From Anastrepha obliqua (Eukaryota; Arthropoda; Insecta; Diptera; Tephritidae), in assembly GCF_027943255.1 (NCBI RefSeq), contig NC_072893.1:91891784-91955783 (forward strand): a stretch of 64,000 nucleotides of DNA. The letters are read 5' to 3'. Both the position numbers and the translations under genes were made by a program. Positions 12,201 to 23,981 of this stretch are shown here, piece by piece (positions within the stretch are counted from its first letter, which is position 1; each line of letters begins with the position of its first letter). The notes beneath the pieces are model-generated. The model ran no database searches. It was given only the letters and a program-made list of their open reading frames with translations, and had not been told where the DNA came from.

Positions 12201-15099
12201 CGATGGCGTGAAGCTGGTGACTCGAATTGTAGATATATCAAATGTGGCTGCAGAAGTTTCTAGCTGGCCCCCCTCTTCCTCCTTCGAGCTCTTGTGCGAA
12301 TGACTCGAATCCTGAGTAAGCGAGCTGAGTAGACCAGATGTCTCTGATGTCTCAATTGATTTTACGCTAGCACTTGGGGAATCTGCAAAACCCCTACCGG
12401 CGGCTGGTATTTGCACAGGACTAGAACTTTGCGGCACACTTCCGTGAGTATGTGCATTATTTCCATTGCAACGTGCATCCTGTCCGCCCATTACACGCAC
12501 TAACTCGCGTACCGACACCGAGGACATTACCTCCGTGACGTCGGAGCATTTACGTTGATGTTCCTTAGCGGGCGAAAGCGGTCCACTACCAGCTACGGAA
12601 CCTGCACCCTCCAAGGTGTCACCTTTAAACCACTTCTGCAGCGCTTGCAGTTTAATAGCTCCACCGCCAACAACGCCCGCAATGGCCGAACCGATCTGTG
12701 AAGGGCTTGTGTTTTGTAATGAATGTAAAGATAAAATATCGGATTGTTGTTGTTGCGACTGCTGCGCTTGTTGCTGATGTTGTTGGGATGATGAGGTGAC
12801 ACTGGTTTGCGTCGAAGATTGCATGTCAAACACCCTTTGTAATTCACTATCTTCCGAGTCTGACTTTTCAACACTCGGAAACAAAAATGGATTTGTCGAA
12901 GCGTGTGAAACATCCGATGATTTAGGCGGTGTAAAGCGGCCATGCGAGAAATCGAATATCTTCTTGCTAGGTGATGTAGATTTCGATTTCGAAGGTGATT
13001 CAATTGGTACCGGCGAAACGGGTGGTTCAGCGTTGTCTAGCAAATTTTTATGACGAAGCTTAGACATCGACTTACTGCCACCACTACCACCACCAACTAA
13101 CATAGCAGTTGAAGTGCCAACACCTACCGACGTATCCGTTGTGGATGTACCAGTAGCGGTAGTGCTTGTAGTCGTTACCGCTGTGCTTGTTACCACAGTC
13201 GTAGTACTCACCTCAGAGACTGGATGTAACAATGTCTTCCCAAAGTGCTGATTATATTGCAAGCACCACGCTTCAGTCGGATACCACCCCGTAGTACAAT
13301 GCTGACGTATAGACTCTGTCGAAAGTCGCAGCCATATTCCATCATCGTTCTCAATCTCATCAATGAAAGAAATAATGCCATTCAGCTTGATAATGCCCAC
13401 CTGCTCAGACTGTAGTGTTGGATGTGAGCGTATGCGCAAGCCCGCCGTGTTCTTAGTGAAAAATTTACGCAACTTATTTGGCGGTTGTGGTTTCTTCAAC
13501 GCTTGTTTGTGGGAGGGTGGAGGCAAACCACCTTCTTTCACTTCTACCCGATATACTTCCTCTAAGAGAATTCCATCAATGTTAACTGTAAGGCAATAAC
13601 TGCCAACTGAGTTGGGCGTCCAGTGAACGCTGAATGTGCCATCTTCCATGTCTTGGGCATAGAGTGTCTCAGTGACGCGCGTTTGTATGGGACTGCTAAA
13701 GCGCAGCTCTTCAAACGAGTAATTGCCGTAGGGTTTCATAAATGTTATGGCTTTAAAACACATTTTCTCTTTAATTGTCGGTTCGTAGTTTAGACGTGGT
13801 GGCGGAGATACGCCACCATATGAGGTGTTGTCGGTGTACGAACCGCGCCTCATTTTTATGTTGCCATTGCCAGAAGCGCCGGTCGGAATTGCTTTGATTT
13901 CAACCTGAAGGTAGACATTAACAAAATAAAATACACAAATGTACGTAGCTAAAATAAATGGTATTATTCTAAAGCTAGGAAATGGCGTAATTAAAAAAAA
14001 ACCAATTTCCCTCAAATAATAGTTTGAGGGAAAAGAAATCCATTATTTTCTCGATAGATGGCTGTAATCATCGATATTTTGCAAAGTATTGATCAAACAA
14101 TATAAAATATATGCTCGTTGTCAATGTGACATTTCACATTTATAATTCACACAGAACAACGCGTTAAAATTATTGAAGCTTGTTATGCAAATGGTCGATC
14201 TTTAAGAACAACATAACGCAAAATTCGAAATTTTTTTGGTAAAAGCAATCATACGAATGAGTAAACACTTCAAGGGTTGGAGAAAAGATTTCAAGAAACT
14301 TGTTCTGTCTAGAATAGAAAACGGACAGGTAGACCAAAAACTATACGTTCGTTGAGAATATTGCTACTGCACCGAACTGTTTGGTGTGGTTTTTATACTC
14401 GTTTTTCTTCGAAGATGAAAATGAAAGAGCTGTTACTGATTGAAGACTTTATGTGGCCTGAGCTTAAAAGAATAGACATAGACGATCTTTATTTTCAATC
14501 GGATGGAGACACAAGTTACACACATTGCATTATTCCAATCTAAGTTTCCCAGTCGATAAATTTTATGTAATCGTCGCATAAACTGGCCACACAAATCATG
14601 CGAACTAACTCCACTAGACTACTTTTTGTGGTTTTTTTTTTAAAAGTGAAGTCTATGTAAATAAGCCAATAACGATTCCAGAGCTGAAACACAACATTCA
14701 TATCGAGATTGTTGAACTCAATGAGCGATTCCTTGAAAATTTTAATGTTTTCATTTTTCACATATAATTGTTTAAATCCAACTCACCTTCAATTCAGGCA
14801 CCAGCACAGCATCACCATATTGATCGCGTATCGTCACCGTAATCTGCGTTGGCCAGCCATAACGCAGCGGTTCAGTTATTGTATTCAACTCGCATCTGAT
14901 TGGAAGTCGCGTTAGGAAAAGAAACATCAGAAGGAGAAAGGATTAAAAAACACTAACAAAATGCAAGTGTATCAAGGTTACTTACTTATTGGGATCGAGG
15001 CGTGATTCCGGTTGCAGCCAAGCAGCCAAACGAGCACCGGACGAACCTGGTGCGCCACTAATGAAATCTTTAAGAAATTGGCGTTCATTTGATTGAGAA
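1927..15099 (-). CDS. hiw: highwire / MYCBP2-type E3 ubiquitin ligase, 3' half (12 exons)
   Basis: RING-Cys-relay E3 ligase of the PHR family (Drosophila Highwire, C. elegans RPM-1, human MYCBP2). The family restrains synapse growth and drives axon degeneration by degrading DLK/Wallenda kinase and NMNAT. Exons read on the minus strand: 15099-14986, 14895-14787, 13904-10946, 10871-10551, 10486-10320, 7592-6147, 5936-5537, 5475-4445, 4379-4038, 3203-2739, 2663-2470, 2410-1927. Every junction has AG/GT and the phases add up without a frameshift (8,032 coding nt, about 2,677 codons, roughly half of Drosophila Highwire). Domain order: filamin-like repeat (fragment residues about 40-180), SH3-like segment (about 210-290), Ser/Thr/Gln-rich linkers, zinc-binding segment (about 980-1045), DOC-like domain (about 1650-1780), B-box-like zinc segment (about 2250-2300), RING and tandem-cysteine domain. 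The N-terminal RCC1 and PHR repeats are absent from the window. Identity is very secure; a few boundaries could shift by some bases. Confidence 0.96.
3590..3930 (+). mobile_element. Jockey-clade LINE, 3' coding remnant in a hiw intron
   Basis: Lies in the intron between hiw exons 4379-4038 and 3203-2739, on the opposite strand. The reading frames, with at least one frameshift, match the C-terminal region of Jockey-like pol: RYTPVLSPN, then a [16 protein letters not shown] block and [12 protein letters not shown]. The usual cysteine knuckle is eroded. Confidence 0.6.
5537..7592 (-). other. hiw: hiw exons carrying the DOC/APC10-like domain
   Basis: Exons 7592-6147 and 5936-5537 join in phase 0. 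The first begins [18 protein letters not shown] and has a Ser/Asn-rich linker before a conserved helical region. The DOC-like fold spans the intron, from [17 protein letters not shown] through [16 protein letters not shown] to RVRQIKLLG. In the family this segment lies near the binding region for the F-box partner FBXO45/FSN-1. The 210 bp intron between the two exons is short and AT-rich, as in other flies. Confidence 0.9.
8356..8485 (+). mobile_element. Non-LTR reverse transcriptase fragment in a hiw intron
   Basis: Frame [20 protein letters not shown] followed by [12 protein letters not shown] corresponds to the RT block that normally reads D(Y/F)xKAFD. The catalytic-region FD is changed to PD, and flanking sequence no longer matches an element. 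The remainder of this 2.7 kb intron (7593-10319) holds a SINE and unrecognised AT-rich DNA. Confidence 0.5.
9941..10252 (-). mobile_element. tRNA-derived SINE, near full length, in a hiw intron
   Basis: On the minus strand it starts with the tRNA-like head GCCGAATGGGTTGGTGCG (A-box region). The B-box GGTTCGATTCT (10197-10187) follows about 40 bp later. Then come the family body and an AT tail with TATATAT at 9941-9950. It lies just inside the intron downstream of hiw exon 10486-10320, in the same transcriptional sense. Confidence 0.85.
10946..13904 (-). other. hiw: hiw large central exon (986 codons) with filamin-like end, SH3-like segment and linkers
   Basis: This exon completes the filamin-like beta-sandwich begun in the two upstream exons (motif [20 protein letters not shown]). 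An SH3-like segment follows ([20 protein letters not shown]). Then comes a low-complexity linker with Thr/Ser runs and a Gln-rich tract ([14 protein letters not shown], near 12,720-12,790). A conserved helical block [19 protein letters not shown] and a Cys/His block near [25 protein letters not shown] close the exon. The linkers are longer and more repetitive than the conserved blocks, which is usual for dipteran Highwire. The Cys/His block probably binds zinc. Confidence 0.9.
14120..14760 (+). mobile_element. Degraded Tc1/mariner-superfamily transposon in a hiw intron
   Basis: Lies opposite hiw, in the intron 13905-14786. Pieces of the transposase are readable: a helix-turn-helix start ([14 protein letters not shown]), then TVWCGF-like and [17 protein letters not shown] blocks. 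The middle of the catalytic domain is missing and there are several stops, so this is a dead internal-deletion copy. Confidence 0.55.
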
Positions 15100-16519
15100 C
15101 TGAAATGCATGAAACAAAAAAAATATACAAATCAACACATGTTGGAAAATGCTTCACGCAATCGCTAATGAAATTTATTTGTTAAGTGCATTAAGTAGTC
15201 TGCTATTAAGACCGTAGCGAGCGCGCATTAAAAGAAAAAACAACAATACAGAAATGGAAAAAAGCTATTAAAAATGCGTGCTGATATTGAAAAATATTCG
15301 AATTAGAAAATTCATTTATAATTCCAAGCGCGACTGGACCGCTCAATATGGACAGCAATTTGAAAATCATTTCTCTAACTGGCTTTTAGCGGTACTCGCC
15401 TTTGTTCTTTATGGTTTTTTTTTTATTCTGAGACTTAATTTTAATTTTTGTTTAAGATATTAACTACCTTGACTTACGTGTAGATTGCTGTGAGAATAAC
15501 AAAGCCAACCTTTTTAGCCCTATCTGCGACATGATAACAATACAGGCAGCGCATTCGCCTTCACTTCACCGCCAAACTGTCTGCTTGCCGATTAACTCTT
15601 TCCAGACCAACACAAACGGCAATTAATAAAACTGCGGTGAAGCCATCAGCTATGTTACCGCACTTGTAGGAAATGTGTACATACGTGCATATGTACATAC
15701 ATTCATATATGTATGTACAATACATCAACAAATTGGTAGTTATGGGTAGCTTTATGGCATGTACGTCACAAAGTCAGTTCAGTTAAAGCGAACAATTTCA
15801 TTGAACGACGTGCATCCCGGTGTGCGCAGGCGCTATTTGCTTTTCAGCCTATTTTGGCTTTGGCTCATCACCGTGGTGCACAACAGTGCGTTATTCCTCA
15901 AATGATCAGTCTGCAATGTGGGAACGTGTCGTACGTGCGCTCACAAAGCCAGTAAGCAGTGGGAAAACAGGGAAGAACGACGTGCTGGCCACAAAAGCAG
16001 GAGCAGTTATCTTGTACGCTATACACACATCAATATATATGTATATGTATGTGCATAGGCCAGACAATGAATACATGAATGAAGGGAGAAGAACGCGCGT
16101 GTGCGTAGCTGAAGCTGATCTCAGCTGGATACGTGTCCAACAAATCTGTTTTTATTTACGACTTTTTGCTAAAAGAGCAACTCTATGGCTACAACTACAC
16201 ATACCTATAGACATGTAGATATGTACTTATACATTTATTATATGATGGCTTATCGTAAGTAGATATTTGCGTTGTATTGTGTCGAAAAAAGTTAATATGA
16301 AATCATAAAAGAAGTTTTAAATTCTCCGAAAAGAATAAATGAAGTCCATAGATAAATTTGTAGGTTAGGTTAGCCTTGCTTTATCCCTATGTCAAACTCT
16401 AGTAGTTAAATTCTGTAACAATTCTTCTAGCAAAACGAACACTTACTTATCTAGTGTACATACACTATTTTTATTTACAGGGTGGTTCAATAACCTGTAA
16501 TAATAGGCGTTAACAACCG

Positions 16520-16960
16520 TGCTATTAGTTCTGCCTTTTCCAAACTGGATAAAGAAGCAAAGCGAATGAGTCTGGTGGTGAACGAGGATAAAACGAAGTA
16601 CCTCCTATCATAAAACAAACAGTCGGCACACTCGCGTATCGGCGCCCACGTCTCTGTTGGCAGTTATGGTTTCGAGGTTGTAAAAGACTTCGTTTATTTA
16701 GGAACCAGCATTAACACCGATAACAATGTTAGCCTGGATATCCAACGAAGAATTTTCTTGCCAACAAGTGCTACTTGGACTAAGAAAGCAACTGAATAGT
16801 AAAGACGTCTCTCGACGAACAAAACTAACACTCTACAAGGCTCTCATCATGCTCGTCCTAACGTATGGTGCAGAAGTGTGGACGATGACAATATCCAATG
16901 AAGCGTCGCTTGGAGTGTTTTGAGAGTGACAATTGTATTAAGAAAATTGACGCTCTGTGA
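16520..16960 (+). mobile_element. LINE reverse transcriptase C-terminal fragment (RTE/CR1-like)
   Basis: Frames with one stop and one frameshift read SKLDKEAKRMSLVVNEDKTK, then VVKDFVYLGTSINTD and LTLYKALIMLVLTYGAEVWT. This order (palm end, YLG, thumb with YGAEVWT) is typical of non-LTR pol. It is directly followed by a transposase fragment of another class. Confidence 0.65.
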
Positions 16961-17450
16961 AAAGTGTTCATCGCGCGCTCAGGTCAACAATTTTGTGGTT
17001 ACATTAATAAGCAAAATTGCCGTATTTGGGCTGAAGAGCAACCTGAAGCCATTCAAGAACAGCCATTCCATCCATTGAAAACAACCGTTCATCCGCCCAT
17101 ATTTCTTCAAAGAGCAGGCTGGCGCCAATGTATAGTATCAGTGAAAGGCGAACGCTAACGCGCCATGAAAAACGACTTTCTGATGCTTGAAATTGAAGCC
17201 CGTGATCTCCACAACATTTGGTTCCAACAAGACGGCACTACTTGCCATACATCCCGTGAAACATGGGTTTACTGCGTTACTTCGGTGAGCAATTTATCTC
17301 TCGTCTCGGGCCAGTGGATTGGCCACCAAGATCGTGTGAAATCACACCATTGGACATTTTTCCACATTCCAGAATTTTTCTCAACATGCCACATTTCTCA
17401 AGTTACTTAACATCTACGGCCTTCAGAAAATTGAAAATTTAACAACCTGG
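16961..17450 (+). mobile_element. Tc1/mariner-superfamily transposase relic (NKQNCRIW type)
   Basis: Contains NKQNCRIWAEEQPEAIQEQP, then IEARDLHNIWFQQDGTTCHT and a worn PPRSC-like stretch. Several frameshifts. It lacks the N-terminal DNA-binding part and the C-terminus. Confidence 0.65.
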
Positions 17451-17648
17451 CGGATAACAGAGCAAATACGAAGTTATTGCAAGAAAAGAAAGCAGCATCA
17501 GTCTCAGTTCATCTAAGGTGTATCCACCAAGATTCATTAAATATAGTAAATCATTATAAATACATTGCCTAAAAGTGCTCATGCAACATAACACAAAAAT
17601 TTACCCTCCGTCTTTTTAGGCATATGTTCACATACATATGTACATATT

Positions 17649-17945
17649 GGCGGCCTCCGCAGCCGAATGGGTTGGTGCGTGACTACCATTCGGAAAAACG
17701 GAGAACGTAGGTTCGGATCTCCGCGAAACACCAAAATGAAGAAACAGTGTTTTCTAATAGTGGTCGCCCCTCGACAATAGCGAACCACCGAGTGTATTTC
17801 TGCATTGAAAAAGCTCCGAATAAAAAATATCTGCTGTTCGGAGTCAGCTTAAAACTGTGGGTTCCTCTATCAACACGCACACCACAGATAGGAGGAGAAG
17901 CTCTGCCAAGCACCCAAAACGGGTGTACCCGCCAATTATATACAT
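17649..17945 (+). mobile_element. tRNA-derived SINE, near full length (reference copy)
   Basis: Head with A-box region at about 17661-17674 (AGCCGAATGGGTTG) and B-box at 17710-17720 (GGTTCGGATCT), the spacing of a Pol III internal promoter. The body has blocks ACACCAAAATGAAGAAA, CTGCTGTTCGGAGTCAGC, GATAGGAGGAGAAGCT and a final GGGTGTACCCGCCAATT before an AT tail and a TACA microsatellite. It is not a tRNA gene: the acceptor stem does not close. Confidence 0.85.
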
Positions 17946-18231
17946 ATGTATATCACATGCATACATACATATACATACATATACATACATATGTGCGGAT
18001 ATGCGAAGCTTAACATTCTTTAAGTAAAGATCTAACTCCAAATCTCTAAAACAAAAGAATTTTTCAAGGGTTCATCACGATATAAAATCACATCAACAAA
18101 GCTCAGTCGGCCAGTAACTAAAATAAAATTCCTTAGCTGACAGATTTAAAAATTGTTCGCGGCTCAAACATTCATGCACAATCGCAGTCATACACATGTA
18201 AATATTTTTTATAAATTTACATATTCATATA

Positions 18232-19871
18232 CACTCGTCAGAGAAAGTTAACGTACCCGGCCCGGTACGGACTTTTCTTGGCTCTGAATGATAAGATTCT
18301 TTATAAACAAAACTTTTTTTAATTTCAATACCATCACATAATATTGAGTAATCATTCAAATGTAATTTTAATAGAAAAACTGTGGCAACTCTTGATTTAG
18401 CGATTAATATTTAAAAAATGTGGCATTACCACCGCAGAAAAAGTTAACGTACAGCACAAAGCACGGGGCTTCCCCTATTACGTTTTAAACAAAATTGAAT
18501 AAAAAGCATTTAAGGTGTATATCTAAACTATTTTCTAGCTAGTGCGTGTAATATTCAGCAGTTTTGTAAAATGGCTCCAAAAAGAAAAGCAACAAGCTCC
18601 GATGAAAGGGATATCATCATAAAACTATGGAATGAAGGGAAATCTTTACGCGAAATTGGAAAAACTGTAGGAAGGACTCATTCTACAGTCCAAGGAGTTA
18701 TCAAAAACTATAAATCGACAGGCTCCACAACTTCCAAGCCGCGTTCAGGACGCCCTAGTACGCTTACTGATAGAGAAAAACGCCATATTATTAATGAAGT
18801 TCAAAAAAATCCAAAACTTACGGCTTCAAAAATTGCAAAAGACGTTGAGGAAAGGTTTCGAAAAACCATTTGCAGTGATACTGTGTGTAAAATTCTAAAG
18901 AAAAGTGGCTATCATGCCCGAGTTGCACGCAAGAAACCGTTTGTGTCATTAATAAACAGACAGAAACGTATTGCTTTCGCCAAAGAACACATCAGCAAGC
19001 CCCTAGATTTCTGGGAAAAGGTATTATTTTCCGATGAAAGCAAATTCTGCATATTTGGAATTACGGGACGAAAACTGGTATGGCGAAAACAAGGAACAGC
19101 TCTCGACAGACAGAATCTTGCTCCAACTGTTAAGCACGGCGGCGGAGGCGTAATGGTATGGGGGTGTATGGCATATAACGGAGTGGGTAATATTGAATTT
19201 ATAGAATCAACTATGGATAAGTACAGATATTTGGATATTCTGAAATCGAACTTGAGGCAGAGTGCTACCAAAATAGGCTTAGAGAACGGATTTGTGTTCC
19301 AACAAGATAACGACCCTAAGCACACTGCAGAAATAGTTAAGCTCTGGCTCCTGTATAATGTACCCAAACAATTGCATACACCTCCACAATCACCAGATCT
19401 CAATCCTATTGAGCATCTTTGGGATTTATTAGAACGAAAGATTCGGCAGCATAACATAACCTCAAAAACAATGCTGAAGGACGTAATTACTGAAGAATGG
19501 GGCAAAATTACGTCAGAGGAAACGTCAAAGTTGGTCAAATCTATGCCAAAACGTTTAGCAGAAGTTATAAGACGTAGGGGATACCCTACAAGCTATTAAT
19601 AAGTTTTATTATTTTATTTACTAATTTTTATTTTAAAGTTATGTACAGTGTACGTTAACTTTTTCTGAAGTATTTTTCATATGATTTTTGTTTTTATTAT
19701 TACTTTGAAACTTAATTTAAATTTATGCTTTTTAAATCATCTTGTGCTAAATGACTGAACTCTAACCTGTAAATAAAGTACAAATTTTTTTTATTCAATC
19801 CAAATATAAATACATTTTTTATACTTTTTTAATGAATGCATGCAGTGTACGTTAACTTTTTCTGACGAGTG
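18232..19871 (+). mobile_element. Complete Tc1-like transposon with intact transposase
   Basis: A 1,640 bp element between TA target duplications (18230-18231 and 19872-19873). Terminal inverted repeats begin CACTCGTCAG and match at 24 of the first 25 positions. Each end has a second inner copy of GTTAACGTAC: 18247-18256 and 18443-18452 on the left, and the inverse at 19650-19659 and 19847-19856 on the right. This is the IR/DR layout in which transposase binds two sites per end. The single gene inside is uninterrupted. Near-identical ends and an intact gene suggest a recent insertion. Confidence 0.93.
18571..19599 (+). CDS. Tc1-family DD34E transposase, intact (342 aa)
   Basis: Cuts and re-inserts the surrounding element. 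The N-terminus has a basic start (MAPKRK) and two helix-turn-helix regions (about residues 10-50 and 65-120) joined by a GRPS linker, which resembles the GRPR AT-hook of Tc1 transposases. Catalytic residues are visible: D155 in VLFSDESKF, D246 in FQQDNDPKHT and E281 in SPDLNPIEHLW, with 34 residues between the last two (DD34E). Length matches the usual 340 residues. No stop or frameshift. The start is the first ATG, with good context (GTAAAATGG). The gene ends 272 bp before the right end of the element. Confidence 0.95.
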   Translation: MAPKRKATSSDERDIIIKLWNEGKSLREIGKTVGRTHSTVQGVIKNYKSTGSTTSKPRSGRPSTLTDREKRHIINEVQKNPKLTASKIAKDVEERFRKTICSDTVCKILKKSGYHARVARKKPFVSLINRQKRIAFAKEHISKPLDFWEKVLFSDESKFCIFGITGRKLVWRKQGTALDRQNLAPTVKHGGGGVMVWGCMAYNGVGNIEFIESTMDKYRYLDILKSNLRQSATKIGLENGFVFQQDNDPKHTAEIVKLWLLYNVPKQLHTPPQSPDLNPIEHLWDLLERKIRQHNITSKTMLKDVITEEWGKITSEETSKLVKSMPKRLAEVIRRRGYPTSY

Positions 19872-22800
19872 TACATATGTATGTACGTATATATGTATAT
19901 AGGTAAGTAGTACATATTATATGTACGTACATATGGTATGTTCGTATGTACATATATATTTAGGTATATATTTATGTAGGTATGTATGTATTTTTGTAAT
20001 TATGTACAGATACCTATATTCAAATTTTTGTACATACATGCATACATACATACGTAGTTATGATCTGTGTAGCAATCACAAAGAAATTCCTCCATAAGTT
20101 ATGCAAAAGAAATCAATTCACTGAATAGTTTCCGCATTTACCATAAAATCTCATTAGATTGCATTGTAGTAGGCACCTGTTATCAGGATAACTCGTCAGA
20201 CAGTACGTGAATTGAATTTTTATGAAGCACAAAAAGAATAATAACAACATACCATACATACACACATACATATATGTATTCGTATGTATGTAAATACCTA
20301 ATAAACGCTTTACCATAAAAACATGTTAGGACAAGAAAGAAATAAGACACAAACACAAAGAGTACTATCAGCTGAATCAGTAAACAAACACAGAGAGAGA
20401 GAGAAAGAGAGAAAGAGGAGAGAGTACTTGATATTCGAGTAATTGAGTTTTTAAGTGAAACGTTCTTTAAAAGTGCTCTTCTCTTTTGCTCAATTTCTGC
20501 ATACTCTTCCTTTTATGATCATAGCCGATCTCTTGCGCTCTTCAGCACACGAGTTTCAACATGTAACTTTTCACATGTATATATATGTACATACATACAT
20601 TAAATAAATAAAGTTTAGGTACTGCAATAATTTGCCCTTTTTTTAATTTACTTTATTTTAATTATTATTTATTGCATTTCTGCCAACATGCCTTGTCTCT
20701 GACTAAATGGAACTACTCCTTGAAACAGTTTGAAATATTTTCCATATTTCACCCACATAAATTAGAGTTAAATGTTATTAGGTTTTTAAATTGAAAATAA
20801 GTGCTGCAATTGCTGGGGGCTTAATACTTTCGCTCGCGGTGCTTAAGAAAACAAACTTTGCATTGTGTTCAGAAAATAACACTTAAGATATCGTAAGACA
20901 CAAGATTGCGCACAAAAGATCATAAAGTCGAAGTGCAGACCTCGAAAAAATCTTAGAAAAAATCTAAGTCACAAGAGGGTTTATAAGTGTCGTATTGTTG
21001 TAACTATAAAAATTAAATGGCTAAAAATAGGTATACATACATACCATAAAAGTCATATTATGAAATTTCACTCAATAAAAAAATAGTTGATTGTGGCTTC
21101 AAGTCCTCTAAGCATTTATGAATTTAACTGTTAAAAAAATGTGTAACACGTAAAATGGATAAACTTATACATTCGAAATTTGTATCCAAGTGGGCAACAA
21201 ATGGGACTCGAAAATAGCCGCTTCGTTTTCGGAATAGTAACAACAGTAAATACATACATATATTCTCTATCCGGTAAATGAATTGTAAGTAACTATGAAT
21301 AGTTCCATACTCTACCACATAAGGAATTTTTTGGAAAGGAGGATCCGAAAATATGGCTATTCGTCTAAGGAAGCATTGAAAACCACTAGAGCAACTGAAT
21401 GAGCTAAAACTACTAAGTTTGACACAGATGTGCTGGTAAAAAGCATGCCCGTCGCTCACAAACAATATTTGCAATCAAAGGTTGAACCAAAAAAAATTAA
21501 TTAATATTTAATTTTAACTCCGTATTCTTAGCAAAACATATTTGATTTAAGCTCATTATTGCATTTCACGTTTCTGTCATGCAAATACAAAAAAAAAGAA
21601 TCGTTGTTTTGATAAATATTTATTCAAAAATTTACCTTCACTGATTTTGATGTAGAAATGGCAACCTTATTAAGAAACATTTTTTTGAAATTGTTTTACA
21701 TTTCCTTTTTAGGCACGCCCATTGCGCATATCTGATTGGAGTACTGTTGAAGTGCGTAGCGCATATGTGTGGATTCAGTTTGGGTACTTAGTGTGGAAAC
21801 TTGTTGACTCTATTTGAGTTGTCATAATGAATTTTCTATCTTATATTACTTTCTATTTTTATATCTAAGATTTTCTTTTATACTCTTCGTTTTTATTCTA
21901 AGAGGTTTCAAGGAATTTCTCGGAGAAACCATGTCAGTGATACACCACTGACATTGCAAGTGCTTTAAATGCACACACACATATATACATATTTATATAA
22001 ATTTAAAGCCCCATAACCTAGGTAGGTTTGCCAGATCCACAGTGATATATGAAATATGTACATACATACACACATTTAAGTGCATTTTATTTTCGAAGAA
22101 CAATTAAAGCGAAGGGGAGAATCAATAAAATCTACATACAACAACCATTGATAAAGCAGTCATATCGCGCAGGCGATCACGCACAGGTACAAACATACTT
22201 ATGTAAATACAGATACATAAACAATTGAAAATTTTTATATGGGAGCGGGTGGTTAATAACTGCGGTTCGGATATGAAAACATGTGCGTGTATCTATATAT
22301 GCATGTATTTATGTGTGCGTATATGTATATATGTCAGTATTTATGTATGTATGTATGTATGCACGAAGGTATGCCTAAATGCGTGTGTCCACCGTCGGAA
22401 AAAGTGGGGAAGTCAACGCCTCAATGCTCGCTAACAACTGTTACAATATTAAATAGAGCACTTGGGCCCTTCACTTTGTTCGGAAGGGCAAAATAATGAG
22501 ATTCTAAATAATATAAAAACATTATAAATCGACAAGTATTTCTTTATGCCAAGTAAACCGTATTCTGTGTTTTGGTTTTTTGTTTTTTGCTTTTTGTGAT
22601 TCAAAGCATACCACTCACGCAAACTTACACACCAAAACACTTGATGCAGTCAATGTGTTTTAGTTGGGGGGAAAAGTAGAGACAACGCAGCAAAGTGGAC
22701 CCCAGCCAGTATGCGCCATGTGCAGCTATCGGACAGTGCTCCCGTACTGCAACACACACAACAGATAATTTTACATGTCAGTAAATATGCATGAACGCTT

Positions 22801-22955
22801 TTTTATTATTTTTTATTCAATCGTTTGGCTTAACAACAGCAACAGAAATAATATTTGATACGATTGTGGCAAAGGCTTATGAGTACCAGCTCTGCTTTTA
22901 CGCTTGTTGATAATTATCGTAACAACTAAAAATTGGGGAGTTTTTCTTAATTCCT
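19872..22955. repeat. Gene-free AT-rich stretch with microsatellites
   Basis: Dense TACA/ATGT runs around 19,870-20,060, 20,255-20,290, 20,575-20,600 and 22,300-22,365, and a (GA)n tract at 20,390-20,430. No credible gene or element was recognised. Open frames here are short and have biased composition. Confidence 0.6.
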
Positions 22956-23156
22956 ATGTTTCACCCATATGACAGTAAGAGAAGAGATTTTATTTCAGTT
23001 TTTATTGTACGAATATTTAATAAAATCAGTTTTGGTTTGAAAGCAACGATTCCAACTTCCCTGAGGGCATATATTCCCCGGTTTATAGAAAAACTAAATA
23101 TCAAGGAATTCTCGGTACTTTTAAACTCAGCATCACACGATTTTTGTCCTGATTTT

Positions 23157-23272
23157 TGTCGGCTTAAAACTGTAGGTCCCTCCATTTGTGGAACAACATC
23201 AAGACGCACGCCACAAATAGGAGGAGCAGCTCGGTCAAACACCCAACAGAAATGTACGCGTCAATTATTTAT
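23157..23272 (+). mobile_element. tRNA-derived SINE, 5'-truncated copy
   Basis: Only the last part of the family is present: GGCTTAAAACTGTAGGTCC, ACGCCACAAATAGGAGGAG and the end block, with an AT-rich tail. Confidence 0.8.
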
Positions 23273-23981
23273 TTTATTTTTTATGGTATAATGTTAAAAT
23301 ATTGTAATCTTTTATGGTGCATTATGTTTACTGGAGTTTTAGATTAAAATAAAAGAAATTCATTAAATTCAATCATTCACAGTTTCCTATATGAGAGGAA
23401 ATAATTTTCTTTTCTTTTTTTTATTTATACAAATGTTATGTTTTTGAATTATTAAGGATTTATAAAAAACATTTACATTTTCTTCTTAATTTACGCAAGA
23501 ACTGACAAGTAATAATTTAACTAAAAAATTTCCACCACGAATTTATGTCTTCTCTGTTTTAATTGTTAAAATAAGTTCAACTTTATGCATTCAACTTTAG
23601 ACTTAAAGACACGGCAAAGGTGAAATTAGAGAAAACAATATTTTTTTTATTTATTTGATGATCTCAAAATAGATTAATTAAATCATTTCTGATAAGTGAA
23701 AGTGACTCAAAAATCTGCAACCCCGAAACCACCGAGTAGCGAGTTTCAATCGAATTCGTTCCTTTAAAAAAATTCTTCCCCCATACCACACTTGTGCTAT
23801 ATAATTAAGTTACTTATCTTTTTACAACATTTGCAATATTTTTCATTAATTGTTTATGAAAATTCATAACAAATTCACTAAAAATTAACAAATTTTAAAA
23901 ATTTGTCCTTCCATAATTTTCAACTTTTTAATCAAAATCTTTAGGAAACTTCTGAACATGCAGTTTCATTACCTATTCAAT

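Noticed and set aside
12593..13003. 136-codon minus frame inside the large hiw exon
   Set aside because: Out-of-frame shadow of the hiw coding sequence, caused by its low-complexity Ser/Thr/Gln composition.
15820..16218. 132-codon plus frame just upstream of the hiw part
   Set aside because: Mixed composition including microsatellite translation (YMYMYV), no family motif, no clear transcript signals.
17661..17720. A- and B-box sequences that look like a tRNA gene
   Set aside because: No closing acceptor stem or sensible anticodon arm, and the same head recurs in front of a repeated body, so it is a SINE promoter.
18912..19538. 208-codon frame antisense to the Tc1 transposase
   Set aside because: Mirror of a real coding strand; no motif, and the sense strand has the full catalytic triad.
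21124..21474. 116-codon minus frame
   Set aside because: Phe/Ser/Leu-rich, no motif and no splice or poly(A) context; considered as a missing hiw exon but shows no PHR or RCC1 pattern.
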